From Staphylococcus equorum (GTDB taxonomy: Bacteria; Bacillota; Bacilli; Staphylococcales; Staphylococcaceae): a stretch of 64,000 nt of DNA. Shown in pieces: positions 51,204-60,957 of this stretch. The position numbers were made by a program, and so were the translations under genes. Below the pieces are notes generated by a model that was given only the letters and a program-made list of their open reading frames with translations, was not told where the DNA came from and did not search any database. Where the stretch lies: NCBI RefSeq assembly GCF_001747895.1, contig NZ_LNNB01000009.1:558001-622000 (forward strand), in the 5' to 3' direction. Numbering within the stretch: position 1 is the first letter of the stretch; every line of letters starts with the position of its first letter.

Positions 51204-51437
51204 TTATTTTTCGATACTATTAATAAAGTTTACTGCGTCACCAACAGTGTTGATTTTTTCAGCTTCTTCATCAGGAATTTCAGTACCAAATTCGTCTTCT
51301 AATTCCATAACTAATTCAGCAATATCAAGTGAGTCAGCGCCTAAATCATCTTTGAAAGATGCCTCTTTAGTTACTTTTTCAGCGTCAACACCTAAACGGT
51401 CAACGATGATATCTTTTACTTTGTCGAAGTTTTCCAC
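51204..51437 (-). CDS. acpP: Acyl carrier protein
   Basis: 77 residues; start codon GTG at 51437 with GGAGGTG upstream. The phosphopantetheine site is Ser36 in [15 protein letters not shown]. It is strongly acidic and four-helical. It carries acyl chains for FabD, FabG and PlsX, all encoded just upstream. A 248-base gap to fabG suggests an additional promoter, which I could not place. Confidence 0.97.
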   Translation of the reverse strand: MENFDKVKDIIVDRLGVDAEKVTKEASFKDDLGADSLDIAELVMELEDEFGTEIPDEEAEKINTVGDAVNFINSIEK

Positions 51438-51685
51438 GTCGATTCACCTCCTTTAAAAAATCTAATTATAGACTTATATATTTTCCCACTTTATCAATTG
51501 AAATACAAGTAGTATTTCGAATGATTGTACTGTATAACATTATATTAATGGATCTTATACAATAAAGTGTAGTAATGAAGTTGTGACACAATCATTTTAA
51601 ATCTATACTTTATACCTTATCATAATCTCCTATGTGAGATCAGAAGTTTTACAAAACAAAATTTGTCATGCTGTGTAGCACTTGC

Positions 51686-52426
51686 TTACATGTACATACC
51701 ACCATTGACATGTATTGTTTGACCCGTAATATACTTCGCTTTGTCTGAAGCTAAAAATGCTACAGTGTGAGAAATGTCTTGATCTTTCCCAAATTTTGCT
51801 AATGGGATTTGTTCTAACATTTTTGCTTTAAGCTCATCACTTAAAGCATCCGTCATATCAGAAACAATAAAACCTGGTGCAACAGCATTTACTGTGATGT
51901 TTCTTGAAGCCAGTTCACGTGCTGCTGATTTCGTTAAACCAATTACGCCAGCTTTAGTCGCAACATAGTTTGCTTGGCCTGGATTACCCATAGCTCCAAC
52001 AACACTTGATAAATTAATAATTGCACCACTCTTTTGTCTTAGCATTTGTGGTGTCACTTTTTGAATACAGTTGAAAACACCTTTTAAGTTTGTATCAATT
52101 ACGTCATCCCATTCTTGCTCTTTCATACGCATAAGCAAATTATCACGGGTAATACCTGCGTTATTAACAAGGACATCAACTGAACCAAATTCGCCAACAA
52201 CCGCTTTAATCATTGCTTTTACTTCATCACCATTTGCAACATTTGCTTGAATAGCAAAACTTTCAACGCCTATCGCTTTAATTTCTTCTACGACAGCATC
52301 CGCTTTTTCTTTGTTTCCCGAAAAATTCACAGCAACATTGTATCCTTCTTCTGCCAATTGTATCGCTATACTACGTCCTATACCTCTTGAAGCACCAGTT
52401 ACTAATGCACTTTTAGTCATTTTCAT
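51686..52426 (-). CDS. fabG: 3-oxoacyl-ACP reductase FabG
   Basis: NADPH-dependent reductase of type II fatty-acid synthesis. 246 residues: [22 protein letters not shown], and the Ser-Tyr-Lys triad in NLSSVVG and NYVATKAG. It overlaps the end of fabD by 14 bases (or 8 if the second ATG is used), so translation is coupled. It is a useful intact reference for the divergent SDR at 41398. Confidence 0.96.
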   Translation of the reverse strand: MKMTKSALVTGASRGIGRSIAIQLAEEGYNVAVNFSGNKEKADAVVEEIKAIGVESFAIQANVANGDEVKAMIKAVVGEFGSVDVLVNNAGITRDNLLMRMKEQEWDDVIDTNLKGVFNCIQKVTPQMLRQKSGAIINLSSVVGAMGNPGQANYVATKAGVIGLTKSAARELASRNITVNAVAPGFIVSDMTDALSDELKAKMLEQIPLAKFGKDQDISHTVAFLASDKAKYITGQTIHVNGGMYM

Positions 52427-53339
52427 TCCACGCTTTCATATCTTCTAATGTTTGAATTGAAGTTATTTTCACATCTCTATTTATCTTTTTAATTAAACCT
52501 GAAAGTACTTTACCAGGACCAATTTCAATAAAGTGATCTACACCTTGATCAATTAACCATTGTGTTGAATCAATGAATTGTACTGGTGAATATAATTGTT
52601 TAATCATATTATCCTTAATTACATTTGCATCTGTTTCACCTTTTGCGTGCACATTTTGAACTACAGGGAATTGCGCATCATTCCAATCAAATTGTTCAAT
52701 ATACTCAGCAAAATCGTCTTTGATCACTTGCATCATAGATGAATGAAATGGGCCAGACACAGCAAGTGGTAGGACGCGTTTCGCACCTAATGCTTTACCT
52801 TCTGCCACTAATTTATCTATTAATGTTTTATGTCCAGAGACAACGATTTGTCCAGGTGAATTAATATTTGCTGGTTCAATAATTTCTTCATCTGTTGAAA
52901 GTTTTTGACATATTGCATTAACATCATCAAAATCCAAACCTAATACTGCAGCCATACTTCCAACACCATCAGGAAAAGCGACGGCCATCAGTTGTCCACG
53001 CTTACGAACAATTTGAACTGCATCGTCAAATTTCAATACACCACTCGCTACTAGACTCACATATTCACCTAAACTATGACCCATTGTATAATCAGCATTT
53101 AGATTATTAAGTGCTTGTAATAAAGCTGAGCTATGTGTTAGCAACGCAGGTTGTGTATTTTCTGTTTGACCTAATTTGTTTTCTTCATCTGAAAACATTG
53201 TTTCTAAAATATCAAAATCCATTTTTGCTTGTGCTTGATTAAGAATCTTTGTTGCAGCATCATTTTGATTAAATAAATCATTTGCCATCCCGACTTTTTG
53301 TGATCCTTGGCCTGGGAAGATAATCGCAGTTTTACTCAT
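52413..53339 (-). CDS. fabD: Malonyl-CoA:ACP transacylase
   Basis: Transfers malonyl groups to ACP. 308 residues: [11 protein letters not shown] near the start, nucleophile Ser89 in [11 protein letters not shown], and the catalytic histidine in SGPFHSSMM. The start overlaps plsX by 8 bases and the end overlaps fabG by 14. Confidence 0.96.
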   Translation of the reverse strand: MSKTAIIFPGQGSQKVGMANDLFNQNDAATKILNQAQAKMDFDILETMFSDEENKLGQTENTQPALLTHSSALLQALNNLNADYTMGHSLGEYVSLVASGVLKFDDAVQIVRKRGQLMAVAFPDGVGSMAAVLGLDFDDVNAICQKLSTDEEIIEPANINSPGQIVVSGHKTLIDKLVAEGKALGAKRVLPLAVSGPFHSSMMQVIKDDFAEYIEQFDWNDAQFPVVQNVHAKGETDANVIKDNMIKQLYSPVQFIDSTQWLIDQGVDHFIEIGPGKVLSGLIKKINRDVKITSIQTLEDMKAWNEND

Positions 53340-54318
53340 TTACTTTACCCACCGTTTCTCTCATAGTTTCTACAATATTTTGTTCTCCAGCTATTTTAGC
53401 TTGACGGATTGCTGAATAAAAAGCTTTCGCACTAGAACTACCATGTGCTTTTACTACAATGCCATTCAATCCTAATAATACCGAACCACCATATTCTGCA
53501 TAATCCATTTTTGACATCAAACCATTTAAGTCTTTACGTAATACAAGTGCGGCAATTTTATTCTTGAAACTACTTAGAAGCGTTGTTTTAAGCATTTTAC
53601 CCATCGCTTTTGCAACACCTTCTAAATTTTTAAGAATCATATTACCAGTATATCCGTCTGTAACTACAACATCAGCTGCATCATCCATTAAACCTTTTGC
53701 TTCTACGTTTCCTGTGAAATTGAAGACATTTTGTTCGTCCATCAAACTAAATGCTTTTTTAGTTAATGTGTTACCTTTAGCTGCCTCTGTACCAATATTC
53801 AACAAACCTACTGAAGGCTGTTCAACGCCCCTGATTTTTTGGGCATAAACATTGCCTAATTGGGCATATTGTAATAAGTGTTCCGGCTTGGCATCTGCAT
53901 TAGCACCTACATCCATAAACACAAATCCTTTTCCAGAAATTGTTGGCAAAGTGAGGACTAATGCTGGGCGTTCAACACCCTTAATACGTCCTACTATAAA
54001 TAAACCAGCAGACATCAATGCACCTGTATTTCCTGCAGATACACAACCATCTGCTTCACCAGCTTTAACCGCTTCAGCCATACGAGCCATTGAGCTATCT
54101 TTTTTACGTTTAATCGCTCTAACTGGTTCATCGTCCATCGTAATTTCTTCTGTACAATGACGTACTTCTACACGACCATGTTTGAGTGTGCATTTAGTTT
54201 GATCACCAAATAAAATTATTTCTAAATCTTTAAAATCATTCACAGCTTTTTCAACAGCTTCTAAAACGATTTCAGGTGCATCGTCTCCACCCATCATATC
54301 AATCGCTATTTTAACCAT
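53332..54318 (-). CDS. plsX: Phosphate acyltransferase PlsX
   Basis: Makes acyl-phosphate from acyl-ACP for PlsY, the first step of membrane phospholipid synthesis. 328 residues from [22 protein letters not shown] lies 9 bases upstream, while the next ATG upstream is too close to it. The motifs [14 protein letters not shown] and VTDGYTGN are present. It overlaps the end of fapR by 8 bases. Confidence 0.95.
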   Translation of the reverse strand: MVKIAIDMMGGDDAPEIVLEAVEKAVNDFKDLEIILFGDQTKCTLKHGRVEVRHCTEEITMDDEPVRAIKRKKDSSMARMAEAVKAGEADGCVSAGNTGALMSAGLFIVGRIKGVERPALVLTLPTISGKGFVFMDVGANADAKPEHLLQYAQLGNVYAQKIRGVEQPSVGLLNIGTEAAKGNTLTKKAFSLMDEQNVFNFTGNVEAKGLMDDAADVVVTDGYTGNMILKNLEGVAKAMGKMLKTTLLSSFKNKIAALVLRKDLNGLMSKMDYAEYGGSVLLGLNGIVVKAHGSSSAKAFYSAIRQAKIAGEQNIVETMRETVGKVNE

Positions 54319-54880
54319 CTTGTTCATCCTCACTTGTATAATACATTTTGAATGTACCTCTAAATACCAAAGTATCTTTGACATACGAATTTACTTTTAT
54401 CATATAATATTTACTTGTAATTTCAATCGCTTGTGCATCAGCACATACTGTATCATTTAATTTCACTGTTTTTAAAAATGCTACATTACTTTCCTGAGTT
54501 AACACAACAGGTTTATGTATCAGTGCTACACACAGGGAATTCGCTTGTGCAAAAAGTACATGTCCTCTGGCAATTTTATTTCTAGTAAATACAGAATCTT
54601 CATCAATATCTATAATTGAAGTTGCGAGTTGATCAGGCTGAACATTTATTACATCGCCTATGATTTCACTACCATCAATGGATCGAATACTTTCATAATT
54701 TTTTCTTGCTACGGATTTAATTCGTTTTCTTAGTTCTGGAATATCTAAGTATGTACGATCTAACCTAATAGTTTGAATACTCACTGAAAAAAGTGTACTC
54801 AAATCTAAATCTGTAATAAAGGGGTTTTTTTCAATTTCTTTTTTAATTGCTTCGCGTCGTTCTTGTTTTTTTAACTTCAT
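54311..54880 (-). CDS. fapR: Fatty-acid biosynthesis repressor FapR
   Basis: Malonyl-CoA-responsive repressor of fatty-acid and phospholipid genes. 189 residues: an N-terminal helix-turn-helix ([19 protein letters not shown] near 20-38), a linker helix and a hotdog-fold effector domain ([17 protein letters not shown] near 104-120). It heads fapR-plsX-fabD-fabG and carries its own operator just upstream. Confidence 0.96.
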   Translation of the reverse strand: MKLKKQERREAIKKEIEKNPFITDLDLSTLFSVSIQTIRLDRTYLDIPELRKRIKSVARKNYESIRSIDGSEIIGDVINVQPDQLATSIIDIDEDSVFTRNKIARGHVLFAQANSLCVALIHKPVVLTQESNVAFLKTVKLNDTVCADAQAIEITSKYYMIKVNSYVKDTLVFRGTFKMYYTSEDEQDG

Positions 54881-54908
54881 TTTATTCTAACCACCTAAAT
54901 CACCTAAT

Positions 54909-54928
54909 TTTTAGTACCAAGTCTTAAA
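54909..54928. promoter_or_regulatory. FapR operator
   Basis: TTTTAGTACCAAGTCTTAAA agrees with the known FapR box, an imperfect inverted repeat built on TTAGTACC and a partner TCTTAA. It is centred about 15 bases past the predicted start of transcription, which fits autoregulated repression. Confidence 0.75.
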
Positions 54929-54940
54929 CATTCCTAACAT

Positions 54941-54970
54941 ATCATAACACTTTCTATTTCATTAGCTCAA
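54941..54970 (-). promoter_or_regulatory. Promoter of the fapR operon
   Basis: Minus strand: -35 TTGAGC (54965-54970), 18-bp spacer, -10 TATGAT (54941-54946). The FapR box follows immediately downstream. Confidence 0.65.
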
Positions 54971-55112
54971 CAAAAAACATACTTCCTTAGATGTTTTTCA
55001 CGTCAGATATCCAACATAAAAAATATTATAACGTTTAAAACGATTTTCAGTGGGATTAATTAGCAAAATAAATACAAATACTAATCATTCTATATAAATA
55101 TTTATTAAGATA

Positions 55113-55141
55113 TTGAATTAAATAAAATTGAAATGTATAAT
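55113..55141 (+). promoter_or_regulatory. Promoter of the M4 protease gene
   Basis: -35 TTGAAT (55113-55118), 17-bp spacer, perfect -10 TATAAT (55136-55141). It gives a leader of about 75 bases. GGAGG at 55211-55215 is the ribosome-binding site. Confidence 0.7.
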
Positions 55142-55220
55142 TTGAATTGTTTTGAAGATTCATTATATTTATTTTCCAAAAATCATTCCATTAATTGGAT
55201 ACTTTATTTAGGAGGATCTA

Positions 55221-56780
55221 ATGAAAAAAATATTATCAACTACATTACTGTCATGTTCATTATTAGCCTTCACTACAAGCTATGCTGATGCACAAGAAAG
55301 TAATAGTATTAAGCCTGAAAGTTTAGAGTCATCAAATACCCCTGCGATTAATAATGATGCAGATGTAGAACAATTTTTACAAAATAATGCACAATCTCTT
55401 GTTAACCAATCATCCAAGACTAAACAAGAAACTATCAATAAAGAAGCTTTCAAACAATATAACGTGATAGATAAACAACAAGATAAAACTGGCGTCACAC
55501 ATTACGCATTGAAACCTAAAGTAAACGACATTACATCAGACGGCACAACAATCAAAGTACATGTCAATAAAAACGGTAAAGTAACATTGATAAATGGTAA
55601 TGTAGATAAACCATACATAAAAGTAGAAAATGAAGCTAAATTATCTTCTGCTAACGCTGAAAACAAAGCTTTTGAAGCAATAGGCAAAGCAAAGTCTGAT
55701 GTAAAAAACATAAAAAGCTATCCTGTTGTCAGTAAAAACAATATTGATATAAATAGTGATAAACAAAGACTTGTTTATGATATTGAACTTAATTATATTT
55801 CTCCTAAAGCAGCACATTGGAAAATCCAAATTGATGCTACTACCGGTGAAGTATTAAAAAAACAAAACGTTATTAAAAATGCAACAACTGAAGGTAAAGG
55901 TACAGGCGTTAATGGAGATGAAAAACAACCTTTAAGCGTTACAAAAGCAAATGATTCATATTCATTACTCGATACTTCTCAAGATGCAGTCATAGAAACT
56001 AAAACTGCAAATGAAACGACAAATGCCTATTCACCTATTACAAATGACAGCAATCATTTCAATAAAGAAGAACAACGCGCCGGCGTAGATGCCCATTATT
56101 ATGCCAAAGAAGTCTATGACTATTTCCTCAATAAACATGATAGAAACAGTTATGATAATAACGGCGGTGACATTGATTCGGTCGTTCATTATGACAAAAA
56201 CTTTAATAACGCCGCCTGGACGGGTCAATATATGATTTATGGTGACGGGGACGGCCAGACGTTTAAGGCATTGTCAGGTGCGAATGATATCGTTGCCCAT
56301 GAGCTCACACATGCAGTAACAGAACGCACTGCAGGTTTAGAGTATAGTCATCAATCGGGTGCATTAAACGAATCTTTCTCTGACGTTTTTGGTTATTTTG
56401 TTGATTCAGACGATTGGTTACTCGGTGAGGATGTTTATACACCGAATAAAGATGGCGATGCATTAAGAAGTTTGAAAAATCCAGAACAGTATAACCAACC
56501 TGCGCATATGGATCAATATTTACAAGGCAGCCAAGATAGCGGTGGTGTTCATACCAATAGTGGCATTCCTAACAAAGCTGCATACCTAACAATTAATGCG
56601 ATTGGCAAAGAAAAAGCTGAACAAATTTATTATTTAGCACTCACACAATATTTAACGCCTAACGCTCAATTTTCTGATGCAAAGGCATCATTAAAAGAAG
56701 CTTCTAACCACCTTTATGGTACGAATAGCGAAACATCTAAAGCAATTGAAAAAGCTTGGTCTGACGTAGGCGTTAATTAA
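55221..56780 (+). CDS. Secreted M4-family (thermolysin/aureolysin-like) metalloprotease
   Basis: 519 residues, slightly longer than S. aureus aureolysin. A signal peptide of about 24 residues (MKKILSTTLLSCSLLAFTTS, cut near ADA-QE) is followed by the FTP/PepSY propeptide up to about residue 220 and a mature enzyme beginning near ATTEGKGTG. Zinc ligands are H360 and H364 in HELTH and E384 in NESFSD, with catalytic E361; the transition-state His is H444 in GGVHTNSG. All key residues are present, so it should be active. In S. aureus aur is elsewhere and this spot between fapR and recG is empty as I recall. It could be an aureolysin orthologue or a separate M4 paralogue. Confidence 0.93.
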   Translation: MKKILSTTLLSCSLLAFTTSYADAQESNSIKPESLESSNTPAINNDADVEQFLQNNAQSLVNQSSKTKQETINKEAFKQYNVIDKQQDKTGVTHYALKPKVNDITSDGTTIKVHVNKNGKVTLINGNVDKPYIKVENEAKLSSANAENKAFEAIGKAKSDVKNIKSYPVVSKNNIDINSDKQRLVYDIELNYISPKAAHWKIQIDATTGEVLKKQNVIKNATTEGKGTGVNGDEKQPLSVTKANDSYSLLDTSQDAVIETKTANETTNAYSPITNDSNHFNKEEQRAGVDAHYYAKEVYDYFLNKHDRNSYDNNGGDIDSVVHYDKNFNNAAWTGQYMIYGDGDGQTFKALSGANDIVAHELTHAVTERTAGLEYSHQSGALNESFSDVFGYFVDSDDWLLGEDVYTPNKDGDALRSLKNPEQYNQPAHMDQYLQGSQDSGGVHTNSGIPNKAAYLTINAIGKEKAEQIYYLALTQYLTPNAQFSDAKASLKEASNHLYGTNSETSKAIEKAWSDVGVN

Positions 56781-56807
56781 CAAACATTATACATTCAATT
56801 TAAGAAC

Positions 56808-56838
56808 GGGGCCGAGACATAAATACATGTCTCGGCCC
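56808..56838. terminator. Bidirectional terminator between the M4 protease gene and recG
   Basis: A perfect 12-bp stem, GGGCCGAGACAT/ATGTCTCGGCCC, with a 6-base loop, then TGCTTTTTA on the plus strand. The core resembles the GAGGCTGAGAC hairpin at 38561-38591, so it may derive from the same family of intergenic palindromes. Confidence 0.75.
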
Positions 56839-56858
56839 TGCTTTTTATACTTTCTCTA

Positions 56859-58904
56859 TTAATCAAAACTCATATATAATAAGTTTTCTTCAACAAATGT
56901 TCTCAACATTTGATATTGAGATTCGAAAAAGACACCCGATTGAATCAATTCAGCTGCTTCATCTCTTGCTACTTCTAACATTTTATAATCTTCAACAACA
57001 TTTGCGACTAAGAAGTCAGGCAAACCACTTTGTTTCACACCAAAGAAATCGCCAGGCCCTCTCATCTCTAAATCACGTTCACTTAATTCAAAACCATCTG
57101 TCGTTTGTGTCATAATATTCATGCGCTCTATACCTGTTTCTGTTTTCGGTGAAGCAATGAGTACACAATAACTTTGTTGTTCACTTCTACCTACACGCCC
57201 TCTTAACTGATGTAAAGTAGATAAACCGAAACGATCAGCATCATAAATCATCATGAACGTTGCATTAGGTACGTTCACTCCTACTTCTACAACGGTTGTA
57301 GATACTAAAACGTCTATTTCATGATTACTAAATTGCTGCATTACTCTATCTTTTTCTTCTGAATGCAACTTACCATGTAGTAACCCTACTTTTTCAGTAC
57401 CATAATATATCTGTAGCGATTCATACAACTCAACAACGTTCTGTACATCTTCTAAATGCTCAGAACTTTCAATTAGAGGACAAATTACATATGCCTGCCT
57501 ACCTTTTTTTAATTCCGAAGTCATTTGATTGAGTACACTTTCATAAGCTTCATGTTTGGACCATGAAGTAATAATCGGCTTTCTGCCTTTTGGTAATTGT
57601 TTAATGGATGACACATCCATTTCACCAAAAACGGATATAGCTAATGTTCGTGGAATGGGTGTAGCTGTCATGAAAAGGACGTTAGTCATCGCACCTTTTT
57701 CTCTCAACAATTGACGTTGATTCACACCAAAACGATGTTGTTCATCTGTTATTACTAGACCTACATTATTAAATACTACATCATCTTGTATTAAGGCGTG
57801 TGTGCCGATAATACAATCAATTTCATTATTTTGTAGTTGCTCTAGTAGCAACTTTCGTTTTTTACCTTTTACTGAACCTGTAAGTAAGGCCACATTCATC
57901 CTGTCACCGAAAATTCCAACTAAACTTTCTGCATGCTGTTCCGCTAATATTTCAGTAGGCACCATCAATGCTGATTGAAATCCCGCAGTTTTCAGTGCAT
58001 ACATACAGATTGCTGCTACGACAGTTTTACCTGAACCCACGTCACCTTGTAAGAGACGATGCATTCTTATTGGTGCTTTTAAGTCTCTGAATATTTCATT
58101 AACACTATGCTTTTGCGCGTCAGTGAGTTCAAATGGAAGGCTGTCTATGAAATATTTCACTAAATTGATATCATAATCTACTTCAATCGCTTCATCTGAT
58201 GTTTTCTCTAATCGGTTTAACCATTGCATTCGTAACTCAAACATAAATAATTCTGTAAAAGCATATGTTCTACGTGCTTTAAGCAAAGATGCCTTGTCTG
58301 TGGCAAAATGCAACGCTTTAATCGTATCCTCTAATGATTCTAATTTATATTTTTGTCTCAATTCATCAGAGAGCCATTCATGTATAGTGACTTCTCCCAA
58401 CGATTGTCGAATCATATCCCTCAATGGTTTTTGTTTAATGCCTTCTTTAACACGATAAACAGGTTCAAATTGTGAGTTTTGAGTCTCTTGTTGATTAAAA
58501 AACATTCTACTGCCATTTATCTCTTGTTTACTTCTATTCCATTTACCTTTTACCGTAACTGTACCATGCAATTCAATTTTCTTTTTTAAATATGGTTGGT
58601 TGAAAAAAGTGCATTTTACAGCAATATTATTGACTATGATATGTACGGTTAACTTAGATTTATTACGACCAAAAAAAGCGACAGTAGGCGTCGAATATAC
58701 TTCTCCTACCACTGTCACTGTCGCTTGATCTTCGGCCGTATTCAAGTCAATTACTGTATTATCTTCGTAACGGGTTGGTAAATATAAAATTAAATCCTCT
58801 ACAGTATGGATATTTAATTCATTTAATACGGACAACCTTTTCGGGCCCAGCCCTTTTATCTGTGATAAAGGAAAGGGACTATCTATTAAATTGACTTTTG
58901 ACAT
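56859..58904 (-). CDS. recG: ATP-dependent DNA helicase RecG
   Basis: Remodels stalled replication forks and branched intermediates. 681 residues: wedge/OB domain (about 50-150), then superfamily 2 helicase motifs [20 protein letters not shown] (the DEQH variant), [10 protein letters not shown] and QLRGRVGRS, and the C-terminal TRG region. The ATG is 2 bases after the sdaAA stop; GGTGAT at the end of sdaAA is its only possible ribosome-binding site. Confidence 0.96.
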   Translation of the reverse strand: MSKVNLIDSPFPLSQIKGLGPKRLSVLNELNIHTVEDLILYLPTRYEDNTVIDLNTAEDQATVTVVGEVYSTPTVAFFGRNKSKLTVHIIVNNIAVKCTFFNQPYLKKKIELHGTVTVKGKWNRSKQEINGSRMFFNQQETQNSQFEPVYRVKEGIKQKPLRDMIRQSLGEVTIHEWLSDELRQKYKLESLEDTIKALHFATDKASLLKARRTYAFTELFMFELRMQWLNRLEKTSDEAIEVDYDINLVKYFIDSLPFELTDAQKHSVNEIFRDLKAPIRMHRLLQGDVGSGKTVVAAICMYALKTAGFQSALMVPTEILAEQHAESLVGIFGDRMNVALLTGSVKGKKRKLLLEQLQNNEIDCIIGTHALIQDDVVFNNVGLVITDEQHRFGVNQRQLLREKGAMTNVLFMTATPIPRTLAISVFGEMDVSSIKQLPKGRKPIITSWSKHEAYESVLNQMTSELKKGRQAYVICPLIESSEHLEDVQNVVELYESLQIYYGTEKVGLLHGKLHSEEKDRVMQQFSNHEIDVLVSTTVVEVGVNVPNATFMMIYDADRFGLSTLHQLRGRVGRSEQQSYCVLIASPKTETGIERMNIMTQTTDGFELSERDLEMRGPGDFFGVKQSGLPDFLVANVVEDYKMLEVARDEAAELIQSGVFFESQYQMLRTFVEENLLYMSFD

Positions 58905-58906
58905 TT

Positions 58907-59776
58907 TTAATCACCAAATATTTCTTGTTTTAGACGCTGACCTGTTGGTGTACCAGCTAAACCTCCACGACCAGTTTCACGCAATGCTGATGGCATCGTT
59001 TGGCCAATCTTATACATTGCTTCAATCACTTCATCTGTGGGAATTCTTGAAGTTACACCTGCTAAAGCCATATCAGCAGAGACAATTGCGTTTGATGCAC
59101 CTGCAGCATTTCTCTTCACACAAGGCACTTCAACTAAGCCAGCTACTGGGTCACATACTAAACCTAGCATATTCTTCAAACAAATTGCAAAAGCTTCAGC
59201 CGATTGTTGTGGCGTTCCGCCAGCAAGTTCTACGGTTGCACCTGCTGCCATCGCTGCAGCAGAACCTACTTCTGCCTGACAACCGCCTGCTGCACCTGAA
59301 ATTGATGCATTGTTTGCCACTACAAAACCAAACGCACCAGAGGTAAGTAAGAAGTTCAACATATCTTTTCTTGTAGGTTCAAGGCGTGGTTTGAGTCCAA
59401 ATAATACGCCTGGTACTACACCTGCAGAGCCGGCAGTAGGTGTTGCACAAATTTTACCCATTGCTGCGTTGACTTCATTTGTTGCAACTGCTTTACTCAC
59501 TGCATCCAATAAAGTTGGTCCAGCTAATGATTTACCTGTCTTCAAATAATTTTTGATTAACACAGCATCTCCACCAGTTAATCCAGTAGTTGAAGTTACG
59601 CCTTCTAACCCTTCATCAAGTGCATTTTCCATCGTTTGTAAGTTTTTATCCATGCCGGCATAAATATCAGCTTCGGATAAGCCAGTTACTTCCATTTCTT
59701 GCTCTAGCATGATTTCATGAATTTTTTTATTTTCTGTTTCACATTTTTCTACTAGTTCTTTCACACTTTTAAACAT
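58907..59776 (-). CDS. sdaAA: L-serine dehydratase, alpha subunit
   Basis: Iron-sulfur enzyme subunit that deaminates serine to pyruvate. 289 residues; cysteines likely to hold the 4Fe-4S cluster are in [36 protein letters not shown] and [13 protein letters not shown]-like segments (the last reads [18 protein letters not shown]). It follows sdaAB by 13 bases. I do not recall sda genes next to recG in S. aureus. Confidence 0.95.
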   Translation of the reverse strand: MFKSVKELVEKCETENKKIHEIMLEQEMEVTGLSEADIYAGMDKNLQTMENALDEGLEGVTSTTGLTGGDAVLIKNYLKTGKSLAGPTLLDAVSKAVATNEVNAAMGKICATPTAGSAGVVPGVLFGLKPRLEPTRKDMLNFLLTSGAFGFVVANNASISGAAGGCQAEVGSAAAMAAGATVELAGGTPQQSAEAFAICLKNMLGLVCDPVAGLVEVPCVKRNAAGASNAIVSADMALAGVTSRIPTDEVIEAMYKIGQTMPSALRETGRGGLAGTPTGQRLKQEIFGD

Positions 59777-59789
59777 GCGTTACCCTCCA

Positions 59790-60455
59790 TTAGGCGTCGC
59801 CCATGAGTGAAACTGTCACTACACCTTCGACGTTTTTAATTTTATCTATAATTTCATCTGTCACAGATTCATCTAATTCACAAGTCATTAACGCTTGGTC
59901 GCCCTTTTCTTTTCTAGAAACTTGCATACTCCCCACATTGATACTAGAATCACCTAAAATATTTGCTACACGACCAATCGTGCCAAAAGTATCTTTGTGA
60001 AACACAAGCAGTGCTGGATAATTACCGCTTATCGCAATATTAAATCCATTAATAGCAACTACCTCAATTTTACCGCCACCTATAGAAACACCTTCAACAG
60101 AAATTTCTTTATCAGCATCTCTCATATTGATAATAGCAGTGTTAGGATGTGATCTTTCTTCAGCCATTTCTATAAAATTCACTTTCATTCCCATTTGCTC
60201 AGCTGTTTCTAAACTTGTTTGTATGCGGTCATCATCTGTATCATAACCTAGCAAACCACCAACAAGTGCTACATCTGTACCATGTCCTTTGTACGTTTCC
60301 ATAAATGAACCATAAAGATAGATATCAACTTGTTTTGGCAATTGATTAAATAAATCTTTTGCTACTAATCCAATTCTTACTGCACCAGCAGTATGAGATG
60401 AAGACGGCCCCACCATTGTAGGTCCTATAATATCGAAAACTGTTTTATATTTCAT
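59790..60455 (-). CDS. sdaAB: L-serine dehydratase, beta subunit
   Basis: 221 residues: an N-terminal serine-dehydratase beta domain starting MKYKTVFDIIGPTMVGPSSS followed by HTAGAVRIG, and a C-terminal ACT domain (about 145-221, FGTIGRVANILGDSSINVGS). Together with the alpha subunit it forms the two-chain Firmicute-type enzyme. It heads sdaAB-sdaAA-recG and has a cre-like site 35 bases upstream. Confidence 0.95.
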   Translation of the reverse strand: MKYKTVFDIIGPTMVGPSSSHTAGAVRIGLVAKDLFNQLPKQVDIYLYGSFMETYKGHGTDVALVGGLLGYDTDDDRIQTSLETAEQMGMKVNFIEMAEERSHPNTAIINMRDADKEISVEGVSIGGGKIEVVAINGFNIAISGNYPALLVFHKDTFGTIGRVANILGDSSINVGSMQVSRKEKGDQALMTCELDESVTDEIIDKIKNVEGVVTVSLMGDA

Positions 60456-60489
60456 AATTATACCCCACTCTTATTTTTAATGTTTCTAA

Positions 60490-60504
60490 TGTAATGCGCT
60501 TACA
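60490..60504. promoter_or_regulatory. cre-like site upstream of sdaAB
   Basis: TGTAATGCGCTTACA carries symmetrical TGTAA/TTACA ends with a 5-base centre, one more than the standard cre spacing. The right half GCGCTTACA fits well; 11 of 14 positions match in the best register. It lies downstream of the likely start of transcription, where CcpA acts as a roadblock. Confidence 0.4.
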
Positions 60505-60522
60505 TTTATATGCATGCAACTC

Positions 60523-60551
60523 ATTATAACAATTAAGCAAGACATTATAAA
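60523..60551 (-). promoter_or_regulatory. Possible promoter of sdaAB-sdaAA-recG
   Basis: Minus strand: -35 TTTATA (60546-60551), 17-bp spacer, -10 TATAAT (60523-60528). The -10 is perfect, the -35 mediocre. Confidence 0.45.
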
Positions 60552-60839
60552 CCAATACTGGTTGCATTATTCTCATTTAAAAGAAGAATAATGTTGTATA
60601 AGGTTTAATTAAATAAAAATGTTTACTTTTAATTTAATTATACAAATCTTTACATACAATAAAATAATTACTGTCACAAAATTTATCCTTAGTAGACTAA
60701 CTCTATATTTTTTAGTTTATGAACTTTTTTCATCTAAGACGCCTGCCATGATACGAATAATCCAAAACAAATCGCAGCCTATAGGTTGAGGTCATATCCT
60801 AGTGAAGCAAGTATGTAATATATCGTGAAGCTATAGTTC

Positions 60840-60930
60840 TACTCACAGAAAACGTGCACAAAAAAATTGTCAACAAAGCTTTTAGACCTTGTCGACAATT
60901 TAAAATAGCTTCCTAAAGTGGAAGCTATTC
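60840..60930. repeat. Intergenic two-hairpin repeat, copy B
   Basis: This stretch shares with 1895-1980 the series 'CGTGCAnAAAAAAAT', a CAACAAAG stem, and a second stem about 10 bases further. In this copy the second hairpin is a perfect 10-bp stem AATAGCTTCC/GGAAGCTATT. Both copies sit at the 3' end of a minus-strand operon. Confidence 0.45.
60860..60900 (-). terminator. Terminator of the asp23-like/fakA operon
   Basis: Minus strand: AATTGTCGACAAGG pairs with CTTTGTTGACAATT (one wobble plus one mismatch), followed by TTTTTGTGCACG. It is about 58 bases past the fakA stop, behind a second hairpin at 60904-60929. Confidence 0.7.
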
Positions 60931-60957
60931 ATATATACAAGTGTTCAATAAATATAT

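Larger units (their letters stand above)
54881..55220. other. Divergent spacer between fapR and the M4 protease gene
   Basis: 340 bases. It holds the fapR operator and promoter on the minus strand and the protease promoter on the plus strand. The middle (54971-55112) has a short palindromic CGTTTAAAACG but no recognised site. Confidence 0.5.
60456..60957. other. fakA-sdaAB spacer
   Basis: 502 bases without a gene. From right to left it holds two hairpins downstream of fakA, the repeat copy B, an AT-rich stretch with nothing recognisable (60560-60720), then the sdaAB promoter and cre-like site. Confidence 0.5.

Noticed and set aside
58891-59346. 151-codon plus-strand open frame
   Set aside because: Leu/Gln/His-rich product antisense to sdaAA; a typical mirror frame with no site or homologue recognised.
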